This document shows, in pieces, positions 9,637-18,384 of a DNA stretch of 64,000 bases (the first letter of the stretch is position 1; the number at the start of each line of letters is the position of its first letter). The stretch lies in assembly GCF_040358255.1 (NCBI RefSeq), contig NZ_CP132938.1:5146001-5210000 (forward strand), in the 5' to 3' direction. A model generated the notes under the pieces. That model saw only the letters and a list, made by a program, of their open reading frames with translations, made no database searches and was not told the origin of the DNA. This DNA comes from Tunturibacter gelidoferens (GTDB taxonomy: Bacteria; Acidobacteriota; Terriglobia; Terriglobales; Acidobacteriaceae). A program made the translations under genes and the position numbers.

Positions 9637-10770
9637 CTACAGATTTCCGCGCAACTCCTGCTCTCTCTCGATAGCTTCGAAGAGAGCCTTGAAGTTTCCT
9701 TTGCCGAAGCTGCGGCTTCCCTTGCGCTGGATAATCTCGTAGAAGACGGTGGGGCGGTCTTCGACAGGCTTGGTGAAGATCTGGAGCATATAGCCTTCGT
9801 TGTCGCGGTCGACGAGGACGCCCAGTTTTTCGAGCTCTTCGATGGGCTCGTCGATCTTACCGATGCGCGTCTGCAGCTCCGTGTAGTAGGAGTGGGGGAC
9901 GGTGAGGAAGTCGACGCCCTGCTGCTTCATGGCGGCGACTGTGGCAAGGATGTCGTTGGTGGCGAGAGCCATGTGCTGGACGCCCGGGCCCTGGTAGAAG
10001 TCGAGGTACTCCTCGATCTGGGACTTTCGGCGGCCTTCGGCGGGTTCGTTGATGGGGAATTTGACGTAGCCGTTGCCGTTGGCCATCACCTTAGACATGA
10101 GGGCGGAGTACTCGGTGGAGATGTCGTTGTCGTCGAAGTGCTGGTAGAGACCAAAACCCATGACGTCGCGGTAGAAGTCGACCCATTGATTCATGGAGTT
10201 CCAGCCGACGTTGCCGACGATGTGGTCGATGTGAAGGAGGCCAACGGGGCGGGCGATGTTGTCATTGGAGACGGCCTGATACCCGGGGAGGAAGGGACCG
10301 CTATAGTGGGTGCGCTCGACGAAGGTGTGAATGGTGTCGCCGTAGGCGGCGATGCTGGCGGTGGTGACGCTGCCGCCGGCGTCCTTCGCGTCGGTGGGTG
10401 CCTGGATGCTGCGCGCTCCGCGACTGGTGGTTTCGAGCCAGGACTGGCGGGCGTTATCGACCCAGAGGGCGATCGAGTGGACGCCGTCGCCGTGCTTGTC
10501 GACGTGGCGGGAGATATCGGAGTCTGTGCGAAGGGTAGTCGTGAGGACAAAACGCACCTTGCCTTGCTGGAGGACGTAGCTGGCGCGGTCACGCTGACCG
10601 GTCTCGGGGCCGGAGTAGGCGACGAGCGACATGCCGAAGGCGGCGCGGTAAAAATAAGCGGCCTGACGAGCGTTGCCGACGTAAAACTCGACGTGGTCGG
10701 TTCCCTTGAGGGGGAGAAAGTCGGTGGTGGCTGATTCTTGTTGGGGATGGGTCGGGGCGTGTGTTGCCAT
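9637..10770 (-). CDS. hppD: 4-hydroxyphenylpyruvate dioxygenase
   Basis: A 377-residue non-haem iron dioxygenase that converts 4-hydroxyphenylpyruvate to homogentisate in tyrosine breakdown. It has two VOC-type domains. The C-terminal domain supplies the iron ligands His183 (LLHIDHIVGN), His266 (GVQHMALATND) and Glu345 (VFYEIIQRKG). The start at ATG 10770 (MATHAPTH) is preceded by a GGAG about 9 bases upstream. An in-frame GTG at 10830 would add 20 unconserved residues. The gene lies 84 bp downstream of fahA on the same strand and the two are probably one transcript. Homogentisate 1,2-dioxygenase, the step between them, is not in the window. Confidence 0.96.
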   Translation of the reverse strand: MATHAPTHPQQESATTDFLPLKGTDHVEFYVGNARQAAYFYRAAFGMSLVAYSGPETGQRDRASYVLQQGKVRFVLTTTLRTDSDISRHVDKHGDGVHSIALWVDNARQSWLETTSRGARSIQAPTDAKDAGGSVTTASIAAYGDTIHTFVERTHYSGPFLPGYQAVSNDNIARPVGLLHIDHIVGNVGWNSMNQWVDFYRDVMGFGLYQHFDDNDISTEYSALMSKVMANGNGYVKFPINEPAEGRRKSQIEEYLDFYQGPGVQHMALATNDILATVAAMKQQGVDFLTVPHSYYTELQTRIGKIDEPIEELEKLGVLVDRDNEGYMLQIFTKPVEDRPTVFYEIIQRKGSRSFGKGNFKALFEAIEREQELRGNL

Positions 10771-10854
10771 GAGGAGGTCTCCGATGCGGCGGGCGTGGGT
10801 AGCCCGCGGCGCAAGATGAGGATAGTTCACTTGGGTTGGAGTTGGCTAGGGCGG

Positions 10855-12156
10855 TCAGGTGCGGGCTGAGTGGATGGTGGCGCGGCACTCGCCTAGTCCG
10901 ATGCGGGGATGGCCTGGCGATTCGCAGGAGCCGCGAAGGATGATCTCGTCGCCGTCTTCGAGGAAGGTGCGGGTTTCGGCAGTCGGGAGAAGGATGGGTT
11001 GGGCGCCGTTGCGGGTGAGCTCGAGGAGACAGCCGGCGGAGGCTTCGGCGGGGCCGGAGATCGTTCCGGTGGCGAGGATGTCGCCTGCCTGGAGGTTGCA
11101 GCCGTTGCTCGTGTGGTGAGTGATCAGTTGGGCGGGGGTCCAGTAAAGGTCCTGGGCGTTGGATTGGCTGAGCCGGAAAGGTTCAAGTTTATTAGCTTTC
11201 ATGGTTGCGGTTAGGAGAAAGACTTCAAGTGCTACATCCAATCCTCCGGACTTCTGGTCTGCGGCGGAGTGGAGATAGGAAAGAGGTTTCGGATCGGTGG
11301 CCAAGCGACCGGCTGCGGGGACTCGGAAGGGTTCCAGTGCGGCGATTGGGGTGACCCAGGGGGAGACGGTGGTAGCGAAGTTTTTGGCCAGAAAGGGGCC
11401 GAGAGGCTGGTACTCCCAGGACTGGATGTCGCGGGCCGACCAGTCGTTGAGGAGGCTGATGCCGAAGAGGCGATCGGCTGCATCGGAGATGGGGACAGGG
11501 GTGCCCTGAGTACTGGGCTTCCCTATGTAAAGCGCCAGTTCCAATTCGTAGTCCAGCTTGCTGGTGGGAATGAAATTGGGTTGGATTTCTTCGGCGGACG
11601 GGCGGGTTTGGCCGATGGGTCGGACGATGGGTTCGCCACTCACCAGGATGGAAGAGGCCCGCCCGTGATAGCCGATAGGAATGTGCTTGTAGTTGGGGAG
11701 GAGAGGCTGGTCGGGGCGGAAAAGCTGACCGACACGGGTGGCGTGGTGGATGGAGGCGTAGAAGTCGGTGTAGTTGGGGATGTGGACCGGTTTTTGGAAG
11801 GTTGATCCGGCGATGGAGTGTAGCGCGGCTTCGGCTTTTTCCTTGTGCTCGGATTTTACGTCGGCGTGGAGAAGAGTGGTGAGGGTTTTGCGGAGGAGAG
11901 CCCAGGATTGAGAGCCCTGAGACATGAGCAGGTTGAGGGTGGGAGCCTGGCAGGCTTCCGTGAGGGTGGCGGGAAGCAGGCCTGATGCGGCACAGGCGTG
12001 AAGATCGAGGAGGTGGGCTCCAATGGCGACGCAGAGATGTTGCTGGTCCTCGACCGCGAAAGCGCCGTAGGGGAGATGAGTGAGCGGAAAGTCGGTGGTG
12101 GGGTGGTTGGCGTCGGGAAGCCAGCTCTTGTGAGCCGCAATGCTTTGTTTTGCCAT
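10855..12156 (-). CDS. fahA: Fumarylacetoacetase
   Basis: A 433-residue enzyme of the FAH family that hydrolyses fumarylacetoacetate to fumarate and acetoacetate, the last step of homogentisate degradation. The N-terminal domain starts with LPYGAFAVEDQQHLCVAIG. The catalytic domain has the metal-binding signatures DFYASIHHATRVGQLFRP, PIGYHGRASSILVSG, LDYELELALYIGK and SLLNDWSARDIQSWEYQPLG, and ends with the GTISGP and GDEIILRG blocks. The ATG at 12156 gives MAKQSIAAHKSW. A TTG at 12177 would add only seven residues. No clear ribosome site is visible. The region directly upstream holds an inverted pair of hairpin repeats, so the promoter may lie within or beyond them. Confidence 0.95.
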   Translation of the reverse strand: MAKQSIAAHKSWLPDANHPTTDFPLTHLPYGAFAVEDQQHLCVAIGAHLLDLHACAASGLLPATLTEACQAPTLNLLMSQGSQSWALLRKTLTTLLHADVKSEHKEKAEAALHSIAGSTFQKPVHIPNYTDFYASIHHATRVGQLFRPDQPLLPNYKHIPIGYHGRASSILVSGEPIVRPIGQTRPSAEEIQPNFIPTSKLDYELELALYIGKPSTQGTPVPISDAADRLFGISLLNDWSARDIQSWEYQPLGPFLAKNFATTVSPWVTPIAALEPFRVPAAGRLATDPKPLSYLHSAADQKSGGLDVALEVFLLTATMKANKLEPFRLSQSNAQDLYWTPAQLITHHTSNGCNLQAGDILATGTISGPAEASAGCLLELTRNGAQPILLPTAETRTFLEDGDEIILRGSCESPGHPRIGLGECRATIHSART

Positions 12157-12203
12157 GGAGCATGATAGCCGACCCAAGAGGGCTGAGCGTTTTCTGGAGA
12201 TCT

Positions 12204-12285
12204 TGTCCTGCCGGACGGGCGCCCTGCGCGGGCAGCGGTCACTTCGTGACTTGTAGTTGCTTCGCGGGGTGCTCCCGTTGGTCGC
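12204..12285 (-). repeat. Multi-hairpin intergenic repeat, copy A (reverse orientation)
   Basis: Read on the minus strand, this element has the same order as four other copies in the window: a module related to CGACCAGCGGGAGGAC, then stem GTCAC-gaa-GTGAC, stem GCCC-gcgca-GGGC, and stem GTCC-ggca-GGAC. The second stem differs in sequence from other copies but still pairs. It lies between fahA and the RND pump gene and faces copy B head to head. Confidence 0.8.
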
Positions 12286-12299
12286 AAGCTAGTGCCCGT

Positions 12300-12400
12300 G
12301 CCGTCCAGCGGGAGGACCGTGGATATTCTTCCTGCCTGGAACGGTACACACGTCACACGAACTGACCGCCGCCGCGCAGGGCTCCCGTCCGGCAGGACAT
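12300..12400 (+). repeat. Multi-hairpin intergenic repeat, copy B (forward orientation)
   Basis: This copy begins with a CCAGCGGGAGGACC module, then GGTACACACGTCAC and the closing CCCGTCCGGCAGGACA block. It is the most degenerate copy: the first stem has a 3-base change and the second stem shrinks to GCC/GGC, while the last GTCC-ggca-GGAC stem is intact. It ends 6 bp before the stop codon side of the RND pump gene and forms an inverted pair with copy A about 15 bp away, like paired REP (BIME) arrangements. Confidence 0.75.
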
Positions 12401-12405
12401 CGCTC

Positions 12406-15400
12406 CTATTTAGCGGGTAGTTCCGTGTTTGGGGCTACGGCTTTTTTGCGCGAGTACTTAACGAGGATAGTCTTCAGGATGACATAGAGGACCGGGATGA
12501 AGAAGAGGTTGAGCACGGTAGAGAGCACCATGCCGCCAACGATGGCTGTGCCGACGGAGTGACGGCCGTAGGCTCCGGCTCCAGTGGCGAAAAAGAGAGG
12601 ACCGACGCCGAGAATGAAGGCGATGGAGGTCATCAGGATGGGTCGGAGGCGGAGTTCTGCGGCCTCGATGGCGGCGTCGATGATCGAGCGGCCCTGCTCG
12701 AGGAGTTGCTCGGCGAACTCGACGATGAGGATCGAGTTTTTGGCTGAGAGGCCGATGAGCATGACCAGGCCGATCTGGACGTAGACGTCGTCGACCAGGC
12801 CGCGGAGAGAGACGAGAGAGAGAGCGCCGAGGATCGCCATAGGAACGGCAAGGAGGATGATGAACGGCAGCGCAAAGGACTCGTACTGGGCCGAGAGGGT
12901 GAGGTAGACGACCAGCAGGCCAAGGCCGAAGATGATGATGGCCTTGCCGGCGGACTCAACTTCTTCAAGCGCGAGACCGGTCCAGGAGTAGGTCATCCCC
13001 TGAAGCTTGTTCTTCTGGAAGAGCTTGACCATGGCGTCGTTGCCTTGACCCGAGCTAGTTCCGGGGGCGGGCGAGCCGTCGATCTCGGCCGAGCGGAAGA
13101 GGTTGTAGTGGTTGATGACCTGTGGGCCCGAGATCTGAGTGACAGTGGCGAGGTTGTCGAGCGGGATCATCTGGTTGGTGTTGGAGCGAACGTAGTACTG
13201 GCGGAGATCCTGCGCGTTGCGGCGGAACTGCTCGTCGGCCTGAACGTAGACGCGGTAGGAGCGGTTGTTGAAGTTGAAGTCGTTGATGTAGCTGGAGCCC
13301 ATGAAGGTGCCGAGGGCGGCGGTGATCTGGGCGAAGGGGACGCCGATGGTCTCGGCCTTTTGCCGATCGATGATGACCTGAAGTTGCGGATCGTTCGAAG
13401 TGAACTGCGTGTTCATCGCGGTGAGGCCAGAGCCAGGGGCGCTGCCTTGCGCGACTAGTGTGTGGGCTACGCGGGAGATATCGTCGAAGGAGTTGCGGCC
13501 ACCGTCCTGCAGGATGAACTGGAAGCCACCGACGGTGCCGAGGCCAGCGACGGCGGGTGGTTCGGCTGCGAAGGCGATACCGCCGGGGACGCCGAAGAGC
13601 TTGGGTCCTACGTCGAGGACGATGTTGTGAGCGGTAAACTTGGGTCCCATCTTGGTGCGGTCGTTGATGGGCTTAAGCGGTGCGAAGATGAGGCCGGAGT
13701 TTGGCGAGCTGCCGCCGGCGAGCGAGAAACCCATGACGGAGAAGGTGCCGAAGACGCCGTCGTTCTTGCGTACGAGATCAGCTACGCGATCGGCGAACTC
13801 GCCAGTATAGCTAAGCGAGGCTCCCGGGGGCGTCTGCACGATGATGAGGAAGTAGGACTGGTCTTCCTGCGGGATGAAGGCAGTGGGCACGTAGTTGTAC
13901 ATGAACGCCGTGGCTGCGAGAGCTCCGACGAAGAACAAAAGCATGACGTAGCGAATGCGCACGACGAAGGTGACGATGCGCGCATAAGTCCGGATGACCC
14001 ACTGGATGACGGCTTCGATGGGGTTCAGGAGCAGCCCCATGATGCCGGTCTTTTTTTGTTCCGGACGCAGGAGGATGGCGGCGAGGGCCGGCGAGAGGGT
14101 GAGGGCGTTGAAGGCTGAGATCGCAATGGAGAAGGCGATGGTAAGCGAGAACTGTTTATAGAGAATGCCGGTGGTGCCGGGAAAGAAGCTGACTGGGATG
14201 AAGACGGAGATGAGGACGAGCGAGGTGGCGATGACGGCGCTGGTGACCTCGGCCATGGCGATGCTGGTGGCCTTGTGGGGATCGGAGGAGGTCTGCTGCA
14301 TGCCTTTGCCAACCTTCTCCTGCGCGAGAGTGTCGGGGGCGTAGGGGTCGGGTTCGCTGAGTTCGTGGCGCTCCGGGATGATGGAGTGGCCGGAGAGGTG
14401 GCGCTGCACGTTTTCGATCACGACGATGGCGTCGTCGACGACTAGACCTGTAGCGAGAGTGATGCCGAAGAGGGTGAGGGAGTTGATGCTGAAGCCGAAG
14501 ATCTTGATGAAGGCGAAGGTGCCGATGAGCGAGACCGGGATGGTGACGGCGGGGATGATGGTGGCGCGCCAGTCCTGCAGGAAGAGGAAGATCACGATGA
14601 TGACGATGACGATCGCTTCGCCGATGGTGGTGACGACCTCGTTGACCGACTCGCCGATGACAAGGGTGGTGTCGACTGCGATGATGCCCTTCATGCCAGG
14701 GGGGAAGTTCTTCTGGAGCTCTGCGAGGACGGCGCGGCACTTCTTGTCGACGTCGAGGGCGTTGGCGTTGGAGAGCTGCTGGACGCCGACACCGATGGCA
14801 TCTCCGCCGGAGTATTTGAGGGCTGTGCTGTAGGTTTCGGCGCCTAGCTCCGCGCGGCCGATATCTTTGAACAGAACAACGCCGCCGGCGGTGGGATTGT
14901 TTTTGATGACGATGTTTTCGAACTGTTTCGGGTCGTCAAAGCGGCCGATGACTCGAACCGCCATCTGGAAGACCTGCTTGGGATCGGAGGGAGGTTGCCC
15001 GAGTTGTCCGGCGGGCACTTCTACGTTCTGCCCTGCGAGGGCATTGGTGACATCGAGTGCGGTGAGACCGCGGGCCGCGAGCCGGTTGGGATCAAGCCAA
15101 AGGCGCATGGCGTACTTGCGCTCGCCGAAGATGATGACGGCACCGACGCCGGGGACGCGCTTGAGTGCATCCGAGACATAGACGTCGAGGTAGTTGGAGA
15201 TGAAGGCCGGGGAGAGGGAGTGGTCGGGAGAGATGAAGCCGGCGGCGAAGATGAAGTTCGAGCTTGCCTTGGTGATGCTGATACCGGTGTTGTTGACGGT
15301 GGCGGGGAGACGGCCTTGAACGGTGGCAACGCGATTCTGTACGTCAACAGCGGCTATGTCGAGGTTATAGCCAGTCTGGAAGGTGACGATGATAGAAGAG

Positions 15401-15663
15401 GTGCCATCGTTGGAGCTGGTGGAGCTCATGTACCGCATACCTTCAACGCCGTTGATGGCCTGCTCGAGGATGATGGTGACGGCGGACTCGACGTCTTTCG
15501 AGTTGGCGCCGATGTAGTTGCTGGAGACGATGACCTGAGGCGGCGCGAGATCCGGATAGAGCGAGATCGGAAGGCTCGGAATGCAGACCGCGCCAGCGAG
15601 CACGATGAGGAGCGCACAGACCGTGGCGAAGATCGGACGACGAATAAAAAAGTCTACGAACAA
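12406..15663 (-). CDS. RND efflux pump inner-membrane transporter (HAE1 family)
   Basis: A 1085-residue proton-driven multidrug-type exporter of the AcrB/MexB class. The N-terminus MFVDFFIRRPIFATVCALLI is the usual first transmembrane helix. Two large periplasmic loops separate helices 1-2 and 7-8. The conserved helix-4 motif GLVVDDAIVVIENVQRH carries the proton-relay aspartates, and the second half repeats the fold (LTLSAQYESFALPFIILLAVP, LVMLIGLSAKNSILIVEFAEQL). Length is as expected, slightly extended by a cytoplasmic insertion after the helix-4 region. The adaptor gene lies 93 bp upstream on the same strand. No outer-membrane TolC-like factor is encoded nearby, so that partner must come from elsewhere. 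The substrate is unknown. Confidence 0.95.
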   Translation of the reverse strand: MFVDFFIRRPIFATVCALLIVLAGAVCIPSLPISLYPDLAPPQVIVSSNYIGANSKDVESAVTIILEQAINGVEGMRYMSSTSSNDGTSSIIVTFQTGYNLDIAAVDVQNRVATVQGRLPATVNNTGISITKASSNFIFAAGFISPDHSLSPAFISNYLDVYVSDALKRVPGVGAVIIFGERKYAMRLWLDPNRLAARGLTALDVTNALAGQNVEVPAGQLGQPPSDPKQVFQMAVRVIGRFDDPKQFENIVIKNNPTAGGVVLFKDIGRAELGAETYSTALKYSGGDAIGVGVQQLSNANALDVDKKCRAVLAELQKNFPPGMKGIIAVDTTLVIGESVNEVVTTIGEAIVIVIIVIFLFLQDWRATIIPAVTIPVSLIGTFAFIKIFGFSINSLTLFGITLATGLVVDDAIVVIENVQRHLSGHSIIPERHELSEPDPYAPDTLAQEKVGKGMQQTSSDPHKATSIAMAEVTSAVIATSLVLISVFIPVSFFPGTTGILYKQFSLTIAFSIAISAFNALTLSPALAAILLRPEQKKTGIMGLLLNPIEAVIQWVIRTYARIVTFVVRIRYVMLLFFVGALAATAFMYNYVPTAFIPQEDQSYFLIIVQTPPGASLSYTGEFADRVADLVRKNDGVFGTFSVMGFSLAGGSSPNSGLIFAPLKPINDRTKMGPKFTAHNIVLDVGPKLFGVPGGIAFAAEPPAVAGLGTVGGFQFILQDGGRNSFDDISRVAHTLVAQGSAPGSGLTAMNTQFTSNDPQLQVIIDRQKAETIGVPFAQITAALGTFMGSSYINDFNFNNRSYRVYVQADEQFRRNAQDLRQYYVRSNTNQMIPLDNLATVTQISGPQVINHYNLFRSAEIDGSPAPGTSSGQGNDAMVKLFQKNKLQGMTYSWTGLALEEVESAGKAIIIFGLGLLVVYLTLSAQYESFALPFIILLAVPMAILGALSLVSLRGLVDDVYVQIGLVMLIGLSAKNSILIVEFAEQLLEQGRSIIDAAIEAAELRLRPILMTSIAFILGVGPLFFATGAGAYGRHSVGTAIVGGMVLSTVLNLFFIPVLYVILKTILVKYSRKKAVAPNTELPAK

Positions 15664-15756
15664 GGCTGACCTCTAACCGGAGCGGCTGGCCCCGGGGTGG
15701 AGCGTGAGACTGTGCGGAGTCAGGATGAAGTCCGCAGGGATCGATGAATCAGTTGA

Positions 15757-16848
15757 TTAGCCGAGTGGCTTGACCGGCGCACCCTCCTGCAGAAACTGCA
15801 GGCCAGAGGTGATTACTTTTTCTCCCGTCTTGAGACCCCCAAGAACGGGATAGGTGTTACCGACTGTTTCGCCGACGGTGACCGGCACCTGGTGCGCAAC
15901 GTAGCCGTCCCCTTTAGGCGTTGCGACGTAGACGAAGGTCTGGCCGCCGACGAGACTGACGGCAAGGACCGGCACTGTGGGCGCAGGTGCGGTGCTCCAG
16001 GTGATGCGAGCCTTCACCAGCTGCTGGTTCCGAAGAATGTCCGCCGTCCGTGGGACACTTGCCTTAGCGAGGACGCTTTGCAGTCCGTTATCAACCTGCG
16101 GCGAGATGAAGTCAACCTTCGTTTTGACCAGGACGTTGCCTGCCGTATCTAGAATCTCTACCGGAAGTCCATTACGAATGCTGCCGGCGCGTTCAGTTGG
16201 GATGTAGATATAAGCTTCAAGGTCAGCGTTCTCGTCCACCGTGGTCAGCAGCGTGGTGGGTGAGACGTAGTCGCCGAGGTGAACTGGGATATCGCCCACA
16301 ACGCCGTTAAAGGGGGCGCGGATATCGTAGTAGGCGAGTTGCTGCTTCTGGGTATCGGTGAGGGCCTGGTTGGACTCGAAGTCGGCCTTGGAGTTTTCGT
16401 AGGCCTGATTCGCCTGGTCGTATGTGTCCCGCGAGACCACCCCGGCTTCGAATAGCTTGCGCTGCCGGTCGACTTCGATCTTGTTGTAGTCGTAGAGGGC
16501 CTTCTTCTGCGCCTGAGTTCCCTGCTGCGACTGGACCGATGCCATCTGCTTCAAGGGATCGATTCGCATAAGCACCTGACCGGCTTTTACGGCGTCGCCG
16601 GACTTCACGAAGATCTTGACCAGGTTGCCGTCGACCTGCGGTTGCATGGTGGACGAGCGACGGCTCTTGATGGTGGCGACGTAGGTGTCGGAGTTGGGAA
16701 CAGGCGACAACGAGACGGGTGCTACCTTCACCGGCATGGCCTGCGGGGGAGGCTGCGCGGGCGGTGCCGACTTGCAACCTGCGACCAGGCATGCAGCCGC
16801 GCAGACAAGCACTGGGAGGACGCGGGGGGTGTTCAAAATCAAGGGCAC
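15757..16848 (-). CDS. RND efflux periplasmic adaptor lipoprotein (AcrA/MexA type)
   Basis: A 363-residue membrane-fusion protein. It starts with a lipoprotein signal peptide whose lipobox is LVAGC (Cys near residue 25), so it should be anchored to the inner membrane by lipid. The lipoyl and hairpin parts are visible as PQVDGNLVKIFVKSGDAVKAGQ and the long helical segment with LYDYNKIEVDRQRKLFEAGV, followed by YYDIRAPFNGVVGDIPVHLGDYVSPTT. The start is GTG at 16848, chosen because AAGGAG lies 7 bases upstream. It probably forms one operon with the downstream pump gene. No linked repressor gene is present. Confidence 0.93.
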   Translation of the reverse strand: MPLILNTPRVLPVLVCAAACLVAGCKSAPPAQPPPQAMPVKVAPVSLSPVPNSDTYVATIKSRRSSTMQPQVDGNLVKIFVKSGDAVKAGQVLMRIDPLKQMASVQSQQGTQAQKKALYDYNKIEVDRQRKLFEAGVVSRDTYDQANQAYENSKADFESNQALTDTQKQQLAYYDIRAPFNGVVGDIPVHLGDYVSPTTLLTTVDENADLEAYIYIPTERAGSIRNGLPVEILDTAGNVLVKTKVDFISPQVDNGLQSVLAKASVPRTADILRNQQLVKARITWSTAPAPTVPVLAVSLVGGQTFVYVATPKGDGYVAHQVPVTVGETVGNTYPVLGGLKTGEKVITSGLQFLQEGAPVKPLG

Positions 16849-17066
16849 AGAACTTCTCCTTCACAAGCGACGACTTCGACGACAAGCCACCAAACGGGTT
16901 GCAATAAGTGGTGGACAGGAAGATTTACGGCGCAAGATTCTGCGGATCAACGTTTTACTGGCTACGACTCAGGATTTCCATTTTAGATGACTGCGTCCCC
17001 GAGAAGGGTTCGGGAATATGTATCTAAAGAGTTTTTGAAGGTGTCCCAACCAATTCCCCGGGGGTG

Positions 17067-17834
17067 TCAGGCGTCCAAACTGCTCTTTTCAGCAAATGCA
17101 AAAGGGTTGAAGCTCTGGTGACGATCAAACGCATCGGCTTGCTCGGCTCGCTTGAGCCAGTTTATGACAAGATACGTGATCGGGGTAGCGACCACCTCAT
17201 AGCCTACCTTCAGGGCGTAACCGGTGACGATTATGTTGAGGAGGATGCGGACGGGATATATTCCGCCAAAGGTCAGAATAATGACAAGAACCGTGTCGAC
17301 CGCCTGGCCGACGACGGTGGAACCGATGGTACGGGTCCAAAGCATGCGTCCGTTCGTGAAGAGCTTGAGCCGCGCCATAGTATAGGAGTTGGCGAACTCA
17401 CCGGCCCAGAAGGCGGTAAGACTGGCGGCCAGGATGCGCGGGATAAAACCAAAGACCGCAGAGAACGCCTGCTGATTCTTCCACCCCGGAGCAGAGGGCA
17501 GTGCGATGACGACGGCTCCGATGAGATACAGGAGGGCGGTGCCGAGGAAGCCCAGCCAGATGGCTCTCCGTGAGGCGGCGAAGCCGTACACCTCGGTAAA
17601 GACGTCTCCGAAGATATAGGTGATGGGAAACAGGAGAACCGCTCCGCTGACCGCGAATGGGCCGATGGACCGGCTGCCGATCGAGATTGGCCCGAAGAGG
17701 CAGACCTTTTGCGCGATGAGGTTCGAGACGAGCAGGATGACGACGAATGCGGTCGTGAGGGCGTCAAGATACTTGAAACTGCGAAGAGTCGATGGCGTGG
17801 GGGCCGGTTGGATCGTGTGGAGTTGCGACGGCAT
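17067..17834 (-). CDS. Queuosine precursor transporter (YhhQ/VUT family)
   Basis: A 255-residue polytopic membrane protein with about six hydrophobic segments. It shows family hallmarks: SNLIAQKV in the first helix, LLFPITYIFGDVFTEVYGF, a mid-protein LAASLTAFWAGEFANSYTMARLK and a RTIGSTVVGQAVDTVLVIILTFGG block. Family members import 7-cyano-7-deazaguanine or 7-aminomethyl-7-deazaguanine for queuosine tRNA modification. It starts at ATG 17834 and is transcribed away from the tRNA-Glu gene; the two promoters share the 110-bp gap between them. I found no convincing preQ1 riboswitch in front of it. Confidence 0.9.
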   Translation of the reverse strand: MPSQLHTIQPAPTPSTLRSFKYLDALTTAFVVILLVSNLIAQKVCLFGPISIGSRSIGPFAVSGAVLLFPITYIFGDVFTEVYGFAASRRAIWLGFLGTALLYLIGAVVIALPSAPGWKNQQAFSAVFGFIPRILAASLTAFWAGEFANSYTMARLKLFTNGRMLWTRTIGSTVVGQAVDTVLVIILTFGGIYPVRILLNIIVTGYALKVGYEVVATPITYLVINWLKRAEQADAFDRHQSFNPFAFAEKSSLDA

Positions 17835-17874
17835 CGATACCAGTATGCCGTGCCAACGTGAGGCGCGCCAGTTT

Positions 17875-17903
17875 TTGACAGAGCATGGCTCGGTTGTTAG
17901 CGT
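17875..17903 (+). promoter_or_regulatory. Sigma-70-type promoter for tRNA-Glu
   Basis: A consensus -35 TTGACA at 17875-17880 is followed after 17 bases by TAGCGT at 17898-17903. Its position about 40 bases before the first base of the tRNA fits the tRNA gene. The -10 box is only a moderate match. Confidence 0.5.
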
Positions 17904-17944
17904 TAGAAGTGGTGAGGGTGCTGCGGGTGCCTTCTACCTGGTGC

Positions 17945-18022
17945 GTCCCCGTCGTCTAGCCCGGCCCAGGACACCGCCCTTTCACGGCGATAACATGGGT
18001 TCGAATCCCATCGGGGACACCA
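17945..18022 (+). tRNA. tRNA-Glu (anticodon UUC) with encoded CCA
   Basis: The 7-bp acceptor stem GTCCCCG/CGGGGAC closes the molecule. The D arm is GTCT...GGAC. The anticodon stem CCGCC/GGCGA encloses loop CTTTCAC, giving anticodon UUC. The T arm contains GGGTTCGAATCCC. Discriminator A and the CCA end are encoded (18019-18022). The sequence is close to the well-known enterobacterial tRNA-Glu in the D and anticodon arms. Confidence 0.97.
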
Positions 18023-18384
18023 AAGATTCTAAAAGACCTAAATTAAAACAATAGTGTCGCAGGAAGGTGACCTGTGCCACTATTGTGGCTGCCCGCTATT
18101 CGCCCTTTCCCCGGGCCGGTTGCATTGTGTCACCGTTTCGGTTGCAATTTTGGTTGCTACTGGACCAAGCCGCTTTCCCACTAGGTCCTTCGGGACGCTA
18201 ACGGATTAATGCATACACGGCTAGCATTTTAGGGTCTGCAACGTTGTCTTTGGGTCATGCACCCTCCTATAGTGATTCCGACAGAAGGCGGACCCCGCAG
18301 TTTGCAGAACGGTCCGCGCCAAACTTTGCTACGGGCAGAAATCTACCTGCCTTGCAAGAATGGCGTAGTCGAAAGGGGATACTG
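18023..18384. other. Gene-free stretch downstream of tRNA-Glu
   Basis: No convincing gene is visible in these 362 bp. The first 200 bp after the tRNA 3' end have a mixed composition, with a minus-strand reading frame over 18090-18165 containing VATKIATETV. This could be the tail of a decayed gene, but it is too short to assign. A tRNA 3' end is a common integration site, yet no duplicated tRNA end was seen in the window. Confidence 0.4.

Noticed and set aside
17835..17944. preQ1 riboswitch before the queuosine precursor transporter
   Set aside because: I looked for a small H-type pseudoknot with an A-rich tail before the start and found no convincing candidate. The gap is largely occupied by the tRNA promoter.
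18023..18243. Genomic island attached to the tRNA-Glu 3' end
   Set aside because: There is no integrase gene and no repeated tRNA 3' end in the window. Only a short frame with VATKIATETV hints at decay, which is not enough.
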